Shown: one piece after another, positions 15,083 to 24,066 of the stretch
Numbering within the stretch: position 1 is the first letter of the stretch
Layout: each line of letters opens with the position of its first letter
Origin: Geojedonia sp051814705
Lineage (GTDB): Bacteria; Bacteroidota; Bacteroidia; Flavobacteriales; Flavobacteriaceae
Direction of reading: 5' to 3'
Assembly: GCA_051814705.1 (NCBI GenBank)
Contig: JBPWQW010000002.1
Coordinates: forward strand, 319,950 to 383,949
DNA length: 64,000 bases
Position numbers and translations under genes: made by a program
The notes under the pieces: model-generated
Databases searched by the model: none
Seen by the model: only the letters and a program-made list of their open reading frames with translations
Told to the model about the DNA's origin: nothing

Positions 15083-17542
15083 TTAAAATTTAGTACTTAA
15101 CCTGACATTAAACACTCGTGGTGATAAGTAATTAGGGATGGCATATTGCCGTTTGCTATTTACATCGCGTACCCAAGTATTGGTAATGGTATTTTGGACA
15201 TCGAAAATATTGAAGATTTCAAGACCTAAAGACAGTTCTTTAAATTTGCTTTTCCATCCTTTTTTATAAGTTTTATTCTGATCCACTATAATGTAACTAA
15301 TGCCCAAATCGGCACGTTTATAGTCCCGTAATCGATTTTGAAAGTCGTAAGGATCGGCATAGCTGGGTGAGCCCCCAGGAACCCCTGTATTATAAACCAA
15401 ATTCAGGTACATTTTCATGTCGGGAATATTAGGCATATAATCCTGAAACAAAATACCAAATTTCAAACGTTGGTCTGTTGGTCGTGCAATATAACCCTGT
15501 CCTTCAATGTTTTCTTCAGTCTTTAAATACCCAAAGCTAAACCAAGACTCCGTGCCGGGAACAAATTCACCATTTAATCTAAAATCCAGCCCATAAGCGT
15601 ATGCTTTGGCATTATTTTTTGCTCGGTAACGGATGCGAACATTTTCTAAAGTATAAGGGTTAACATCAGTAATGTCTTTATAATAGGCTTCAGAAACCAA
15701 TTTAAAAGGGCGATCCCACATTTTAAAACTATATTCATTACCCAACACCAAATGAACTGATTTTTGAGCTTTTACATTGGGATTCACAACACCCAACGAG
15801 TCTCTTAATTCTCTATAAAAAGGAGGTTGGTAATACAAACCACCAGCTAGCCGGAACAGCATATCTTTATTCCAATCTGGTTTTATGGCCAATTGCGCTC
15901 TAGGGCTCACTATAATTTGAGAAGCACTTTGAATGCCTTTACCATTCACTGTCCAGTTTTGAACCCTGACGCCAGCATTGTAAAACACTTCATTATGTCC
16001 CAACATCGAACGTTTACTCCATTGTGCATAAGCTTGTAATCTGTCAATTTGCACCTTGTTTGTAGCTCTTACGGATTGAAATGGGACCAAAGGACCTTGA
16101 AAAGGCTCATAAGGTTGATTATTAAAGGCATCGATATTTGGTGGCCTAATTGAAAATCCAGCGCTATCAATAACTTCCCATTCCACCACACGGTCCCTAA
16201 TATCTTCATGAGTATATTTTACAGACCATTCTATGGTATTGTCGTCAATTTTATAATCCCCTTTATGCTCAATAGTTGTAATTAGTGCATCCAAATCATT
16301 ACGGGCATGGGTCAATTGAGACCCAATGCCTTCGCTAAAGTCTACTTCTCCTAAATTTTCATCACCAATATTGGTGTTCACTTCTCCTAAGCGGTATTGG
16401 GCTAAAATGTCATAATGTTCTGCTTCAGTTGTATGGTAAGTCGAAGCAATAAGCTTCAGCGTTACATCATCATTGACAAAATAATTGGCTTTAAAAGCAG
16501 CAAATTCAGTTTGGTATTGGTCTTTTTCCTGACCTTCATAAAATACAATTAATGCCAAAGGATCTGATATGGTACCAAAATTGGTCTGTCTATTTTGAGG
16601 CTTAAAATCGTATTTGTTAAGCGACAGGTTGCCGAGGAAATTTAAATGGAATTTATCAGAAAATTTATAAGTCAAATAGGTTTGTGCGTCGGCAAAAACA
16701 GGAATGACATTGGATTTGGTCTCCAAGGATTTAATGATCAAGCTATTGTCTCGATAGCGCAAACCAACTATTCCCGAAAACTTGGAGTCTTTGCTAACAG
16801 CTTCGGCTGCAATGCTACCTCCTAATAAACTTAAATCGGTGCGGACACCAAATTTGATGGGATTTCTATAGGTAATATCTAAAACGGAGGAGAGCTTGTC
16901 GCCATATTTAGCTTGAAAACCACCTGCAGAAAAATCTACATTCTGAACCAAGTCGGTATTAACAAAACTCAAACCTTCCTGTTGTCCTGAACGAATTAAA
17001 AACGGACGATAGACTTCAATTTCATTGACATAGACTAAGTTTTCATCGAAATTTCCACCCCTGACCGAATATTGTGTGCTCAGTTCATTTGAAATATTAA
17101 CTCCGGGAAGCGTCTTTAAAATATTTTCGACGCCAGGTTGGGCGCCCTTTATATTCCGCAATATTTCTGGGCTAATGGTTGAGATGCCATCTACCGATTG
17201 TCTGGTATTGGAGTTGATGATTACCGTGGCAATTTGTTCAATTTGAATATTCATAACTGGATTAAATTCCAATTCCTGTCCATTTTTTAAATTGAATATG
17301 GCCACAACACGCTTGTGAGATAAGTGGGTGAACTCGACTGTTACATTAGTATTTGCTGGGACTTTTAATTCATAAAACCCATTTTCATTGGAGGTTGTAC
17401 CATCAGTTCCGGCCTTGATGTTTACGTTATAAATTGGCGCTTGGCTGCCGTCAAGGATGACGCCTTTAACGGTTGCCGTTTGTGAAATTCCAAAAAAAGG
17501 AAAGCCAAAAAGAAAAAGAAGCAATGAAAAATGAATCTTCAA
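15083..17542 (-). CDS. TonB-dependent outer-membrane receptor
   Basis: This 819-residue protein has a signal peptide (about 1-20), then a carboxypeptidase-regulatory-like beta domain (about 22-105: ATVKGVILDGSQAPIYNVNI). A plug domain follows (about 115-230, with ILKTLPGVNISNELSTQYSVRGGNFDENLVYVNE). The rest is the beta barrel, ending SPRVFNVRLSTKF with a terminal Phe. This is the common Bacteroidota SusC-independent receptor layout. No SusD partner is adjacent, so it is not a classical polysaccharide-utilisation receptor. It sits between an M23 peptidase (12-base gap) and an S10 peptidase (18-base gap). Peptide import is a reasonable inference but the ligand is unknown. Confidence 0.9.
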   Translation of the reverse strand: MKIHFSLLLFLFGFPFFGISQTATVKGVILDGSQAPIYNVNIKAGTDGTTSNENGFYELKVPANTNVTVEFTHLSHKRVVAIFNLKNGQELEFNPVMNIQIEQIATVIINSNTRQSVDGISTISPEILRNIKGAQPGVENILKTLPGVNISNELSTQYSVRGGNFDENLVYVNEIEVYRPFLIRSGQQEGLSFVNTDLVQNVDFSAGGFQAKYGDKLSSVLDITYRNPIKFGVRTDLSLLGGSIAAEAVSKDSKFSGIVGLRYRDNSLIIKSLETKSNVIPVFADAQTYLTYKFSDKFHLNFLGNLSLNKYDFKPQNRQTNFGTISDPLALIVFYEGQEKDQYQTEFAAFKANYFVNDDVTLKLIASTYHTTEAEHYDILAQYRLGEVNTNIGDENLGEVDFSEGIGSQLTHARNDLDALITTIEHKGDYKIDDNTIEWSVKYTHEDIRDRVVEWEVIDSAGFSIRPPNIDAFNNQPYEPFQGPLVPFQSVRATNKVQIDRLQAYAQWSKRSMLGHNEVFYNAGVRVQNWTVNGKGIQSASQIIVSPRAQLAIKPDWNKDMLFRLAGGLYYQPPFYRELRDSLGVVNPNVKAQKSVHLVLGNEYSFKMWDRPFKLVSEAYYKDITDVNPYTLENVRIRYRAKNNAKAYAYGLDFRLNGEFVPGTESWFSFGYLKTEENIEGQGYIARPTDQRLKFGILFQDYMPNIPDMKMYLNLVYNTGVPGGSPSYADPYDFQNRLRDYKRADLGISYIIVDQNKTYKKGWKSKFKELSLGLEIFNIFDVQNTITNTWVRDVNSKRQYAIPNYLSPRVFNVRLSTKF

Positions 17543-17554
17543 ACGGGTTATTTT

Positions 17555-19240
17555 TTATTTTCTAAAAAAGGTTGCTTCAAATGTAGCATTATTTCCAACA
17601 TTATCGGTAACAATCAGTTTCAAATTATTTTCGGTTTCAGCACTAACCTTGTCTTCAAAATCATAGGTCAAAATATTGTCCTTGAATTCATATTCCATTA
17701 AAATCCATTTGCCATTAATGGTTGCTCTATAACTGCTAATTCCTGACAAATCATCCACGATTTTTACTTTTAAAGCGGTCTCTTTGCTCAGCCATTTACC
17801 ACTAATAAAATTAATTGGGGTAATTTTTGGCTTAACGCGATCACTCACCAGTGCAAAAGTCCCAAGCGTATTAGGCCTTGCAATTAGGGAGTCGCCTTTG
17901 CGAGTGGTAGTCATATAGTTTGGTCTTTGGTTATACCCAGTAAGTTGGGCAACAAATAATTTGCTTTTATCAGCTTCGTTATAGTGGCTTACGTCGTAAT
18001 AAATACTGTAGTTTTTTTGTAGCGGAATAATATCTTTATGAAGCTTTAAGGTGTCATTTTTGACATCAAAATCTAAATATTCATCATCAAAAAATGTGTT
18101 GGCTGGAATATACACTGAAACCCTGTCTTTTTGTAAAGAAGTCGGCTGATTGGAATACACCAAATACTTAGAGTTCATAGTGTTTGAAACGGGATTAGCT
18201 TCTTTTTTTTTGCCACGGATTGAAAGGGTTACCCAGGCTTCATTGTTCTTAAAATCTTGGATTCTAATTTTATAAACTGAAGACGTGTTGTCTTCAATCT
18301 TGATATAACCATCCTCCTCAACATCTTTAAGCAAGCTTAAAGTATTGCCACTTTGGACGAATAATTTTTGAATTCTTGATTGTTTAGTTTTATAAAAACC
18401 ATAGTCGATAAATCGATTAATGAGTTTGCTTTCGTCAAAACTAAAACGCCTAAAATCGAGTTCTAGAGTTTTGTTCCCGTTAAAAAAAGTTTGAATATTG
18501 TACACGCCATTTTGATTAGGAGCAGCATCTTGTTTATCGTTTGTTTCAATGCCGAATCCAATAGTGCCATAGGCCTCAAGGTTTTCTACCGTATAATTTC
18601 CATTCTTATCAGGAATGACGCGGAGTTCTACTTTGTTATTGGACGTATTGACATAAGAATTTTCGTCTTTGGCATATGCAAAAACCTTAGATACGTAAGG
18701 CGCTCTGGTGTCCTTAACATCCAATCCGAAAAGCAATGGGTTTAAGGGGCGTTCTTGATTGTCCCTAATTTCAAAATGCAAATGTGGGGCAGAAGATCCT
18801 CCCGTGTTTCCAGAAAGCGCAATCCATTCGTCGCTGCCAACAGGGAGTTCATTTGGCGTTGGGAACACCTCCACTTCATAGGATTCTTTTTGGTATTGAA
18901 GTTGCTTAACATAAGCTTCAATTTTGGGTGAAAATTTTTTTAAATGCCCGTACACCGTTGTATAGCCATTGGGATGTGTAACGTATAGAGCTTTGCCATA
19001 TCCAAAATAGGAAACTTTAATTCGGCTCACATAGCCTGGAGCAGCAGTGTAGACATTCAATCCTTGGCGATTTTGAGTTTTAATGTCAAGTCCTGAATGA
19101 AAATGATTGGATCGAAGTTCTGCAAAGTTTCCTGCCAATATTAGCAGAATGTCTAAAGGGTTTCTAAAATAATCTTGAGGATATTCAGCTTGCGAAAAGC
19201 AAAACTGGATCGATAAGAGGAACAGAAAAAGATAGTTCAT
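17555..19240 (-). CDS. M23 family metallopeptidase
   Basis: This is a 561-residue exported protein (signal peptide about 1-17). The LytM/M23 domain occupies about residues 40-165. Zinc ligands are visible: H48 and D52 in HFHSGLDI, and H153/H155 in HLHFEIRD. Such enzymes cleave peptidoglycan cross-bridges. The remaining 390 residues are beta-rich, with an Ig-like C-terminal part (VDDLSGISSYRATI, LIVTDNVGNNATF). It is first in the M23-receptor-S10 operon. The M23 fold is certain. Whether the target is cell wall or extracellular protein is not. Confidence 0.9.
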   Translation of the reverse strand: MNYLFLFLLSIQFCFSQAEYPQDYFRNPLDILLILAGNFAELRSNHFHSGLDIKTQNRQGLNVYTAAPGYVSRIKVSYFGYGKALYVTHPNGYTTVYGHLKKFSPKIEAYVKQLQYQKESYEVEVFPTPNELPVGSDEWIALSGNTGGSSAPHLHFEIRDNQERPLNPLLFGLDVKDTRAPYVSKVFAYAKDENSYVNTSNNKVELRVIPDKNGNYTVENLEAYGTIGFGIETNDKQDAAPNQNGVYNIQTFFNGNKTLELDFRRFSFDESKLINRFIDYGFYKTKQSRIQKLFVQSGNTLSLLKDVEEDGYIKIEDNTSSVYKIRIQDFKNNEAWVTLSIRGKKKEANPVSNTMNSKYLVYSNQPTSLQKDRVSVYIPANTFFDDEYLDFDVKNDTLKLHKDIIPLQKNYSIYYDVSHYNEADKSKLFVAQLTGYNQRPNYMTTTRKGDSLIARPNTLGTFALVSDRVKPKITPINFISGKWLSKETALKVKIVDDLSGISSYRATINGKWILMEYEFKDNILTYDFEDKVSAETENNLKLIVTDNVGNNATFEATFFRK

Positions 19241-19365
19241 AAATAAATTTGAGTTGCTAAATTATTAATTTGGACATAATCATCAAAGAATTATTGATTT
19301 ATTACCATGAATCATAAGAATGTTTAATAGGATAATTAATAATTTTAAAAATTATTGTAAAACAA

Positions 19366-19396
19366 TTGTGATTTTTCATTTGGTATGTTAACTTTG
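19366..19396 (+). promoter_or_regulatory. Promoter of the coiled-coil/zapA operon
   Basis: TTG at 19366-19368 and TAACTTTG at 19389-19396 are separated by 20 bases. This is a full match to the Bacteroidota -33/-7 pattern. The expected start is near 19403, 18 bases before the ATG. Confidence 0.65.
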
Positions 19397-19420
19397 TTAC
19401 ATCAGTATTGAAAATTGTAA

Positions 19421-19711
19421 ATGAGTAAAATTGAAGATATTGTCGATTCTTTAGAGAATAAAATTAGTAAGGTTTTACATAAACTTGAAGTTTTGAAACA
19501 AACAAATACTAAACTTTCACAAGAGTTGGCAATACAGCAACAAAAACACCTTCAACAACAGGAAGAAATGAGTTCTTGGGTTGAAAAATATGAGTCGCTC
19601 AAAATTGCAAATTCATTACTTGGCAGTGACGATAATAACAAAGAAACCAAGCTCAAAATAAATGCATTAATTAGGGATATTGATTATTGTATAGCTCAAT
19701 TATCTGAATAA
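19421..19711 (+). CDS. Small coiled-coil protein upstream of zapA
   Basis: This 96-residue soluble protein is almost entirely predicted coiled coil (about 1-65: heptads in VDSLENKISKVLHKLEVLKQTN, then Q/E-rich IQQQKHLQQQEEM). The C-terminus has SSWVEKYESLKIANSLLG and an acidic helix. It shares an operon with zapA 15 bases downstream. Size, coiled-coil character and linkage recall ZapB, which bridges ZapA and the chromosome in proteobacteria. I cannot show homology from sequence, so a division role is inference. Confidence 0.7.
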   Translation: MSKIEDIVDSLENKISKVLHKLEVLKQTNTKLSQELAIQQQKHLQQQEEMSSWVEKYESLKIANSLLGSDDNNKETKLKINALIRDIDYCIAQLSE

Positions 19712-19726
19712 TGTTAAAAAAGGTTT

Positions 19727-20020
19727 ATGGCAGAACAGCTTAAAATAAAGCTTTCAATAGCTAACCGAGTGTATCCTTTAACTATAGCGCCAAGCCAAGA
19801 AGAAGGATTACGGAAAGCAGCTAAGAAAATTGATGCTATGATATCACAATTTGAGCAAAGCTATTCAGTAAGAGATAAGCAAGATGTATTGGCCATGTGC
19901 GCTTTACAATTTGCCTCTCTTGTGGAACAGAAATCGATAGATAAAGAGTATGTTAATGATGAAGTTCAGACAAAATTAGAAGCAATGGACGAACTTTTAA
20001 ATTTACATTTAAGCTCATAA
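19727..20020 (+). CDS. zapA: Cell division protein ZapA
   Basis: This 97-residue protein shows the ZapA pattern. A beta-hairpin N-terminal segment (LKIKLSIANRVYPLTI) and EEGLRKAAKKIDAMI are followed by a long C-terminal coiled coil with DVLAMCALQFASL. ZapA binds FtsZ and bundles filaments at the division ring. It follows the coiled-coil gene by 15 bases. A structured RNA begins about 30 bases after its stop, the arrangement also seen for zapA and the 6S RNA gene in enterobacteria. Confidence 0.88.
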   Translation: MAEQLKIKLSIANRVYPLTIAPSQEEGLRKAAKKIDAMISQFEQSYSVRDKQDVLAMCALQFASLVEQKSIDKEYVNDEVQTKLEAMDELLNLHLSS

Positions 20021-20048
20021 CGTTCTTTTAAATTAAACATAGGTTACT

Positions 20049-20216
20049 GCCTGCATTAGTTATTTTTTTTGATAAACTCAACGTTAATTCTTTAAAAAGG
20101 GTGAGTTTAAGTTGTAAAACCGTGCTGTCTTAGAACAGATTGTTGATCAGCTTGTTAGCCCTAAACTTGTATTTAAGGAGTTTATACAAAATTTGAAACT
20201 GATGTAGGCTTTTTTT
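20049..20216 (+). ncRNA. ssrS: Candidate 6S RNA (6S-Flavo type)
   Basis: A 13-bp closing helix joins 20049-20061 (GCCTGCATTAGTT) with 20197-20209 (AACTGATGTAGGC), with two G-U pairs. A run of seven T follows directly at 20210-20216. Inside, ATAAACTC (20072-20079) can extend the long stem with GAGTTTAT (20178-20185), leaving a large central bulge, the hallmark layout of 6S RNA. The length of about 168 bases and the position between zapA and rny fit. 6S RNA binds RNA polymerase holoenzyme and mimics an open promoter. No promoter box was found, so it may be processed from the zapA transcript. Confidence 0.72.
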
Positions 20217-20237
20217 ATACACAAACACTAACTAAAC

Positions 20238-21815
20238 ATGGAACAGAACACAATTTTAATGATTGTTGGAGGTCTGGTATTAGGCACAATACTAGGATAT
20301 ATTTTAGCAAAAATTTTAGAAAAAAATAATGCGTCCAAATTGATTAAAGACGCCAAAAGTGAAGCAATCGCCATTCTAAAAGAGGCCAAAATTGACGGTG
20401 AAAACTTACGAAAAGAAAAAGAGCTTAAAGCTAAAGAAAAGTTTATTGAGCTTAAATCTGAGCATGAAAAAGTGATTTTAAGCCGTGATAAAAAAATGGC
20501 TGAATCGGAAAAACGAACTCGTGATAAAGAGTCCCAAGTATCCAGTGAACTCGCTAGAAGCATTAAGATAAATAAAGATTTAGAAGATAAGATCAAAGAT
20601 TACGATTTTAAATTGGAATTTCTTGAGAAGAAGAAGGACGAGCTTGATAAAGCACATAAAAGCCAAATCAAACAGTTAGAGGTGATTTCTGGTCTTTCAG
20701 CCGAAGATGCTAAAGCTCAACTTGTAGAATCACTTAAAAATGAAGCAAAGGCCGATGCCATGGCCTTTATCCAGAATCATCTTGAGGAAGCTAAACTTAC
20801 GGCCCAACAAGATGCCAAAAAAATCATTATTAATACCATTCAACGCATTGGTACAGAAGAGGCTATTGATAATTGCGTGTCGGTATTCAATATTGAATCA
20901 GACGATGTAAAAGGACGCATTATAGGTCGCGAAGGACGAAACATTAGAGCGATTGAAGCTGCTACTGGAGTGGAAATTATTGTAGATGATACCCCTGAGG
21001 CCATTATACTTTCGTGTTTTGACTCGGTGAGAAGAGAAGTGGCGCGATTGTCTTTGCATAAACTAGTGACTGATGGACGAATCCATCCAGCTAGAATTGA
21101 AGAAATTGTTCAAAAAACACAAAAACAAATTGAACAGGAAATTATAGAAGTTGGTAAGCGTACGGTTATCGATTTGGGTATTCATGGCTTACATCCTGAG
21201 CTCATAAAACTGATTGGACGTATGAAATACCGTTCGTCTTATGGTCAAAATTTATTACAACATTCACGTGAAGTGGCTAAACTATGTGGTGTGATGGCTG
21301 CAGAATTGGGATTGAATTCTAAACTGGCCAAACGGGCAGGTTTACTACATGATATTGGTAAAGTGCCTGATTCTGAAGCAGACATGGAAACTCCGCATGC
21401 TATTTTAGGAATGCAATGGGCAGAAAAATATGGTGAAAAACCAGAAATATGCAATGCCATTGGTGCGCATCACGACGAAATAGAAATGACTACCTTACTC
21501 TCTCCAATTGTTCAGGTTTGTGATGCGATTTCTGGCGCAAGACCTGGCGCACGACGCCAAGTATTAGATTCGTATATTCAACGTTTGAAAGACTTAGAGG
21601 ATGTTGCGTTCGGATTCAATGGTGTCAATAAAGCATACGCTATACAAGCCGGTCGAGAATTAAGGGTGATGGTTGAAAGCGAACGGGTTTCTGATGAACA
21701 AGCAGCCAATTTATCGTTTGAAATTTCCCAAAAAATTCAAACCGACATGACCTATCCAGGGCAGGTAAAGGTGACTGTAATTAGAGAAACCAGAGCTGTT
21801 AATATTGCTAAATAA
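20238..21815 (+). CDS. rny: Ribonuclease Y
   Basis: This membrane-anchored endoribonuclease of 525 residues is of normal family length. Parts in order: an N-terminal transmembrane helix (about 5-24), a long charged coiled coil (about 30-200), a KH RNA-binding domain with VKGRIIGREGRNIRAIEAATG, and an HD domain with the metal motif in LLHDIGKVPDSE plus later AIGAHHDEIE. RNase Y starts mRNA decay. The gene follows the 6S-like RNA and ends at a strong terminator shared with convergent xerD. Confidence 0.96.
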   Translation: MEQNTILMIVGGLVLGTILGYILAKILEKNNASKLIKDAKSEAIAILKEAKIDGENLRKEKELKAKEKFIELKSEHEKVILSRDKKMAESEKRTRDKESQVSSELARSIKINKDLEDKIKDYDFKLEFLEKKKDELDKAHKSQIKQLEVISGLSAEDAKAQLVESLKNEAKADAMAFIQNHLEEAKLTAQQDAKKIIINTIQRIGTEEAIDNCVSVFNIESDDVKGRIIGREGRNIRAIEAATGVEIIVDDTPEAIILSCFDSVRREVARLSLHKLVTDGRIHPARIEEIVQKTQKQIEQEIIEVGKRTVIDLGIHGLHPELIKLIGRMKYRSSYGQNLLQHSREVAKLCGVMAAELGLNSKLAKRAGLLHDIGKVPDSEADMETPHAILGMQWAEKYGEKPEICNAIGAHHDEIEMTTLLSPIVQVCDAISGARPGARRQVLDSYIQRLKDLEDVAFGFNGVNKAYAIQAGRELRVMVESERVSDEQAANLSFEISQKIQTDMTYPGQVKVTVIRETRAVNIAK

Positions 21816-21853
21816 TCATAGTTTTTCTAATAAAGTATAATTCATAAAAAAGG

Positions 21854-21881
21854 AGCACCCAATTCATTTGGGTGCTTTTTT
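21854..21881. terminator. Bidirectional terminator between rny and xerD
   Basis: AGCACCCAA (21854-21862) pairs with TTGGGTGCT (21868-21876). There is an A-run on the left and a T-run on the right, so it works for both convergent genes. Confidence 0.9.
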
Positions 21882-22776
21882 ATTTTCTGGGGTGATATTT
21901 TTCTAAAACATCTTTTAAATGGGTTCGGTCTACATGAATGTAAATTTCGGTAGTGGTAATACTTTCATGGCCGAGCATTAATTGTATAGACCTTAAATCG
22001 GCCCCGTTTTCCAACAAATGTGTAGCAAACGAATGCCTTAAGGTATGTGGGGAGATAGTTTTATGAAGACTTATTTTTTCAGCCAATTGCTTTATAATGG
22101 TAAAGATCATGGCTCTTGTTAATTGTTTTCCTCTTCTGTTCAAAAATAAAGTGTCCTTAAATTCTGGAACAATCAAGACATGGGATCTGACTTCTTTTCT
22201 ATAGATATCAATATATTTTTGTGTGCTTGTCCCTATAGGTACAAACCGTTGTTTATCGCCTTTTCCAGTAACTTTAATAAAGCCTTCTTCAAAAAATAAA
22301 TCGGAGATCTTTAAATTCGTCAGTTCACTAACTCTCAAGCCACAACTGTAAAGGGTTTCCAAAATGGCGCGATTGCGTTCTCCTTCAGGCTTGCTCAAAT
22401 CTATGGCAGCAATAAGGTTATCAATATCTTCAATGTTTAAGGTGTCGGGAAGTTTGCGTCCAATTTTTGGAGATTCAATATGATCCATCGGATTTGTCTT
22501 GCGGTAATCTTCAAAAATCAGATAACTAAAAAAACTTCGTAAACCAGAAATCAGTCTTGATTGTGATCTTGGGTTTAAGACTTTGGAAATTTCATAAATA
22601 AAGGGCTGAACGTCGTCTATTGAAATATCAATGGGAGTAGTTTTAATTTCATGTGCTTCCAAATACCTAATGAGCTTGTTAATATCAAACTCGTAGTTGG
22701 TAATGGAGTTTTTGGAAAGTCCCCGTTCTATTTTAAGGTAGTGCTTATAATCCTTAAGTGCATGTTGCCATTTCAT
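21880..22776 (-). CDS. xerD: Site-specific tyrosine recombinase XerD
   Basis: This 298-residue protein has the usual XerC/XerD length. The N-terminal core-binding domain (about 1-90: YLKIERGLSKNSITNYEFDI) is followed by the catalytic domain. Catalytic residues are visible: Arg in LYSCGLRVSEL, Lys in VTGKGDKQRFVPI, His-Arg in SPHTLRHSFATHLL, a second His in MLGHESI and Tyr in TTEIYIHV. It resolves chromosome dimers at dif. There is no neighbouring integron or phage gene, so I read it as the housekeeping recombinase. XerC and XerD can be hard to tell apart. The sequence and the aroQ neighbourhood suit XerD. Confidence 0.9.
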   Translation of the reverse strand: MKWQHALKDYKHYLKIERGLSKNSITNYEFDINKLIRYLEAHEIKTTPIDISIDDVQPFIYEISKVLNPRSQSRLISGLRSFFSYLIFEDYRKTNPMDHIESPKIGRKLPDTLNIEDIDNLIAAIDLSKPEGERNRAILETLYSCGLRVSELTNLKISDLFFEEGFIKVTGKGDKQRFVPIGTSTQKYIDIYRKEVRSHVLIVPEFKDTLFLNRRGKQLTRAMIFTIIKQLAEKISLHKTISPHTLRHSFATHLLENGADLRSIQLMLGHESITTTEIYIHVDRTHLKDVLEKYHPRK

Positions 22777-22864
22777 CAGTGTAAAAATAGAATAATTTGG
22801 TTGTTTTATTAATACCGATACGTAGTTCTACGTATTTTTTAGGAAACCGTGATGAAATAAAAAA

Positions 22865-22872
22865 TAAATTTG
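22865..22872 (+). promoter_or_regulatory. Candidate -7 box for the small porin-like gene
   Basis: TAAATTTG is an exact TAnnTTTG match, 62 bases before the ATG at 22934. A clear TTG element upstream is lacking. Confidence 0.5.
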
Positions 22873-22933
22873 TGTATTTCACAAAAATAATTGTTATTTA
22901 ATCTATAATTAACCAATTAAAAACTAAACAATT

Positions 22934-23449
22934 ATGAAAAAACTATTTTTATTAGCTGCAATTGCAGCTTTTGGATTTACAGCAGGTGCACAAAATGCCG
23001 CTTCGTCTGATGGGGGAAGATTTAATGCTGGAATTAATGCAGGCTTACCAATAGGAGATGCTGGTGATGGCTGGACTTTTAATATTACTTTGGATCTTAA
23101 TTATCTTTGGAATGTTAGTGAGAGTTTTAACGCTGGAATTGCTACAGGATATTCTCACTCTTTTGGAGACACAATTGATTTTTTCGGAGAATCAATTGAT
23201 GTTGATGACGCACAATTTCTACCTATTGCAGGAGCTGCACGTTTTAATGTTTCAGAAAATTTTATTTTGGGAGCAGATTTAGGTTATGCTATAGGCATAA
23301 ATGAAGGCAATGATGGAGGATTTTATTATGCTCCAAGAATTCAATATAGTGTAAGTGATTCAATTGATATTGTTGGTGCTTATAGAGGTGTAAGTGTTTC
23401 TGGTGGCTCATTTGATATTATCACTTTAGGCATAGAGTTTGGACTTTAA
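22934..23449 (+). CDS. Small outer-membrane beta-barrel protein
   Basis: This 171-residue protein has a signal peptide (MKKLFLLAAIAAFGFTAGAQ). It then shows alternating strands and short turns (RFNAGINAGLPIGD, FNITLDLNYLWN, FNAGIATGYSHSF, ENFILGADLGYAIG, VGAYRGVSVS) and ends ITLGIEFGL. This fits an 8-stranded OmpX/OmpW-like barrel, here acidic and glycine-rich. It has its own promoter box and terminator, so it is a single-gene unit. The ligand or role is unknown. Confidence 0.8.
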   Translation: MKKLFLLAAIAAFGFTAGAQNAASSDGGRFNAGINAGLPIGDAGDGWTFNITLDLNYLWNVSESFNAGIATGYSHSFGDTIDFFGESIDVDDAQFLPIAGAARFNVSENFILGADLGYAIGINEGNDGGFYYAPRIQYSVSDSIDIVGAYRGVSVSGGSFDIITLGIEFGL

Positions 23450-23471
23450 TAATTAAGTATTTATAGAAAAG

Positions 23472-23493
23472 GAAGCCAATGGCTTCTTTTTTT
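23472..23493 (+). terminator. Terminator after the small porin-like gene
   Basis: GAAGCC (23472-23477) pairs with GGCTTC (23481-23486) across an AAT loop, followed by seven T. Confidence 0.85.
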
Positions 23494-23520
23494 ATGTCAA
23501 AATTTTAATACATTTACTTC

Positions 23521-23940
23521 ATGAAAAAGATCATCATCATCAATGGCCCAAATATAAATCTTCTTGGTAAGCGCGAACCTGCGATTTATGGAAGTTTGTC
23601 GTTCACAGATTTTTTGGAGGCAGTCAAAAAAAAATATCCCCAATTACAAATCGATCATTATCAATCGAATGTTGAAGGCGAACTGATTGATAAAATACAA
23701 GAAGTAGGTTTTAATTATGATGGCATTATTTTAAATGCTGCGGCCTACACCCATACGTCTATTGGAATAGGCGACGCAGTTAAAGCAATTGAAACTCCTG
23801 TTGTAGAAGTTCATATCTCCAATACCTTTTCTCGTGAAGAATTTAGACATCAATCGTTTATTTCTCCCAATGCGAAAGGCGTCATTTTAGGTTTTGGATT
23901 GCAAAGTTATGAATTGGCGATACAGAGTTTTATAAATTAG
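23521..23940 (+). CDS. aroQ: Type II 3-dehydroquinate dehydratase
   Basis: This 139-residue enzyme converts 3-dehydroquinate to 3-dehydroshikimate in aromatic amino acid synthesis. Type II motifs are clear: the N-terminal IIINGPNINLLGKREPAIYG with the catalytic Tyr in the flexible loop, VEGELIDKI, NAAAYTHTSI with substrate-binding Asn/His, and VEVHISN with the catalytic His. It is convergent with lpdA, with a weak hairpin in between. No other shikimate gene is nearby. Confidence 0.95.
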   Translation: MKKIIIINGPNINLLGKREPAIYGSLSFTDFLEAVKKKYPQLQIDHYQSNVEGELIDKIQEVGFNYDGIILNAAAYTHTSIGIGDAVKAIETPVVEVHISNTFSREEFRHQSFISPNAKGVILGFGLQSYELAIQSFIN

Positions 23941-24007
23941 AGCGTTTCGCATTTAAAACAAAGATCGTTCACTGGGCTCTTTTTAGATATAAGACAATTA
24001 TATAGAT

Positions 24008-24034
24008 AAAAGTCCCGAAAACTTCGGAACTTTT
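24008..24034. terminator. Weak hairpin between aroQ and lpdA
   Basis: AAAAGTCCCGAA pairs with TTCGGAACTTTT with one mismatch, and has A and T runs at its ends, as in a two-way terminator between convergent genes. Confidence 0.6.
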
Positions 24035-24066
24035 AAGTCTAATATCTATGTTCTATTATCTTTTTT

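Noticed and set aside
20228..20596. 122-codon open frame antisense to rny
   Set aside because: Its serine/leucine-rich composition is the antisense of the rny coiled coil.
21880..22776. Tyrosine recombinase as integrase of a mobile element
   Set aside because: It has the length and motifs of housekeeping XerD, lies among core genes, and there is no attachment site or cargo next to it.
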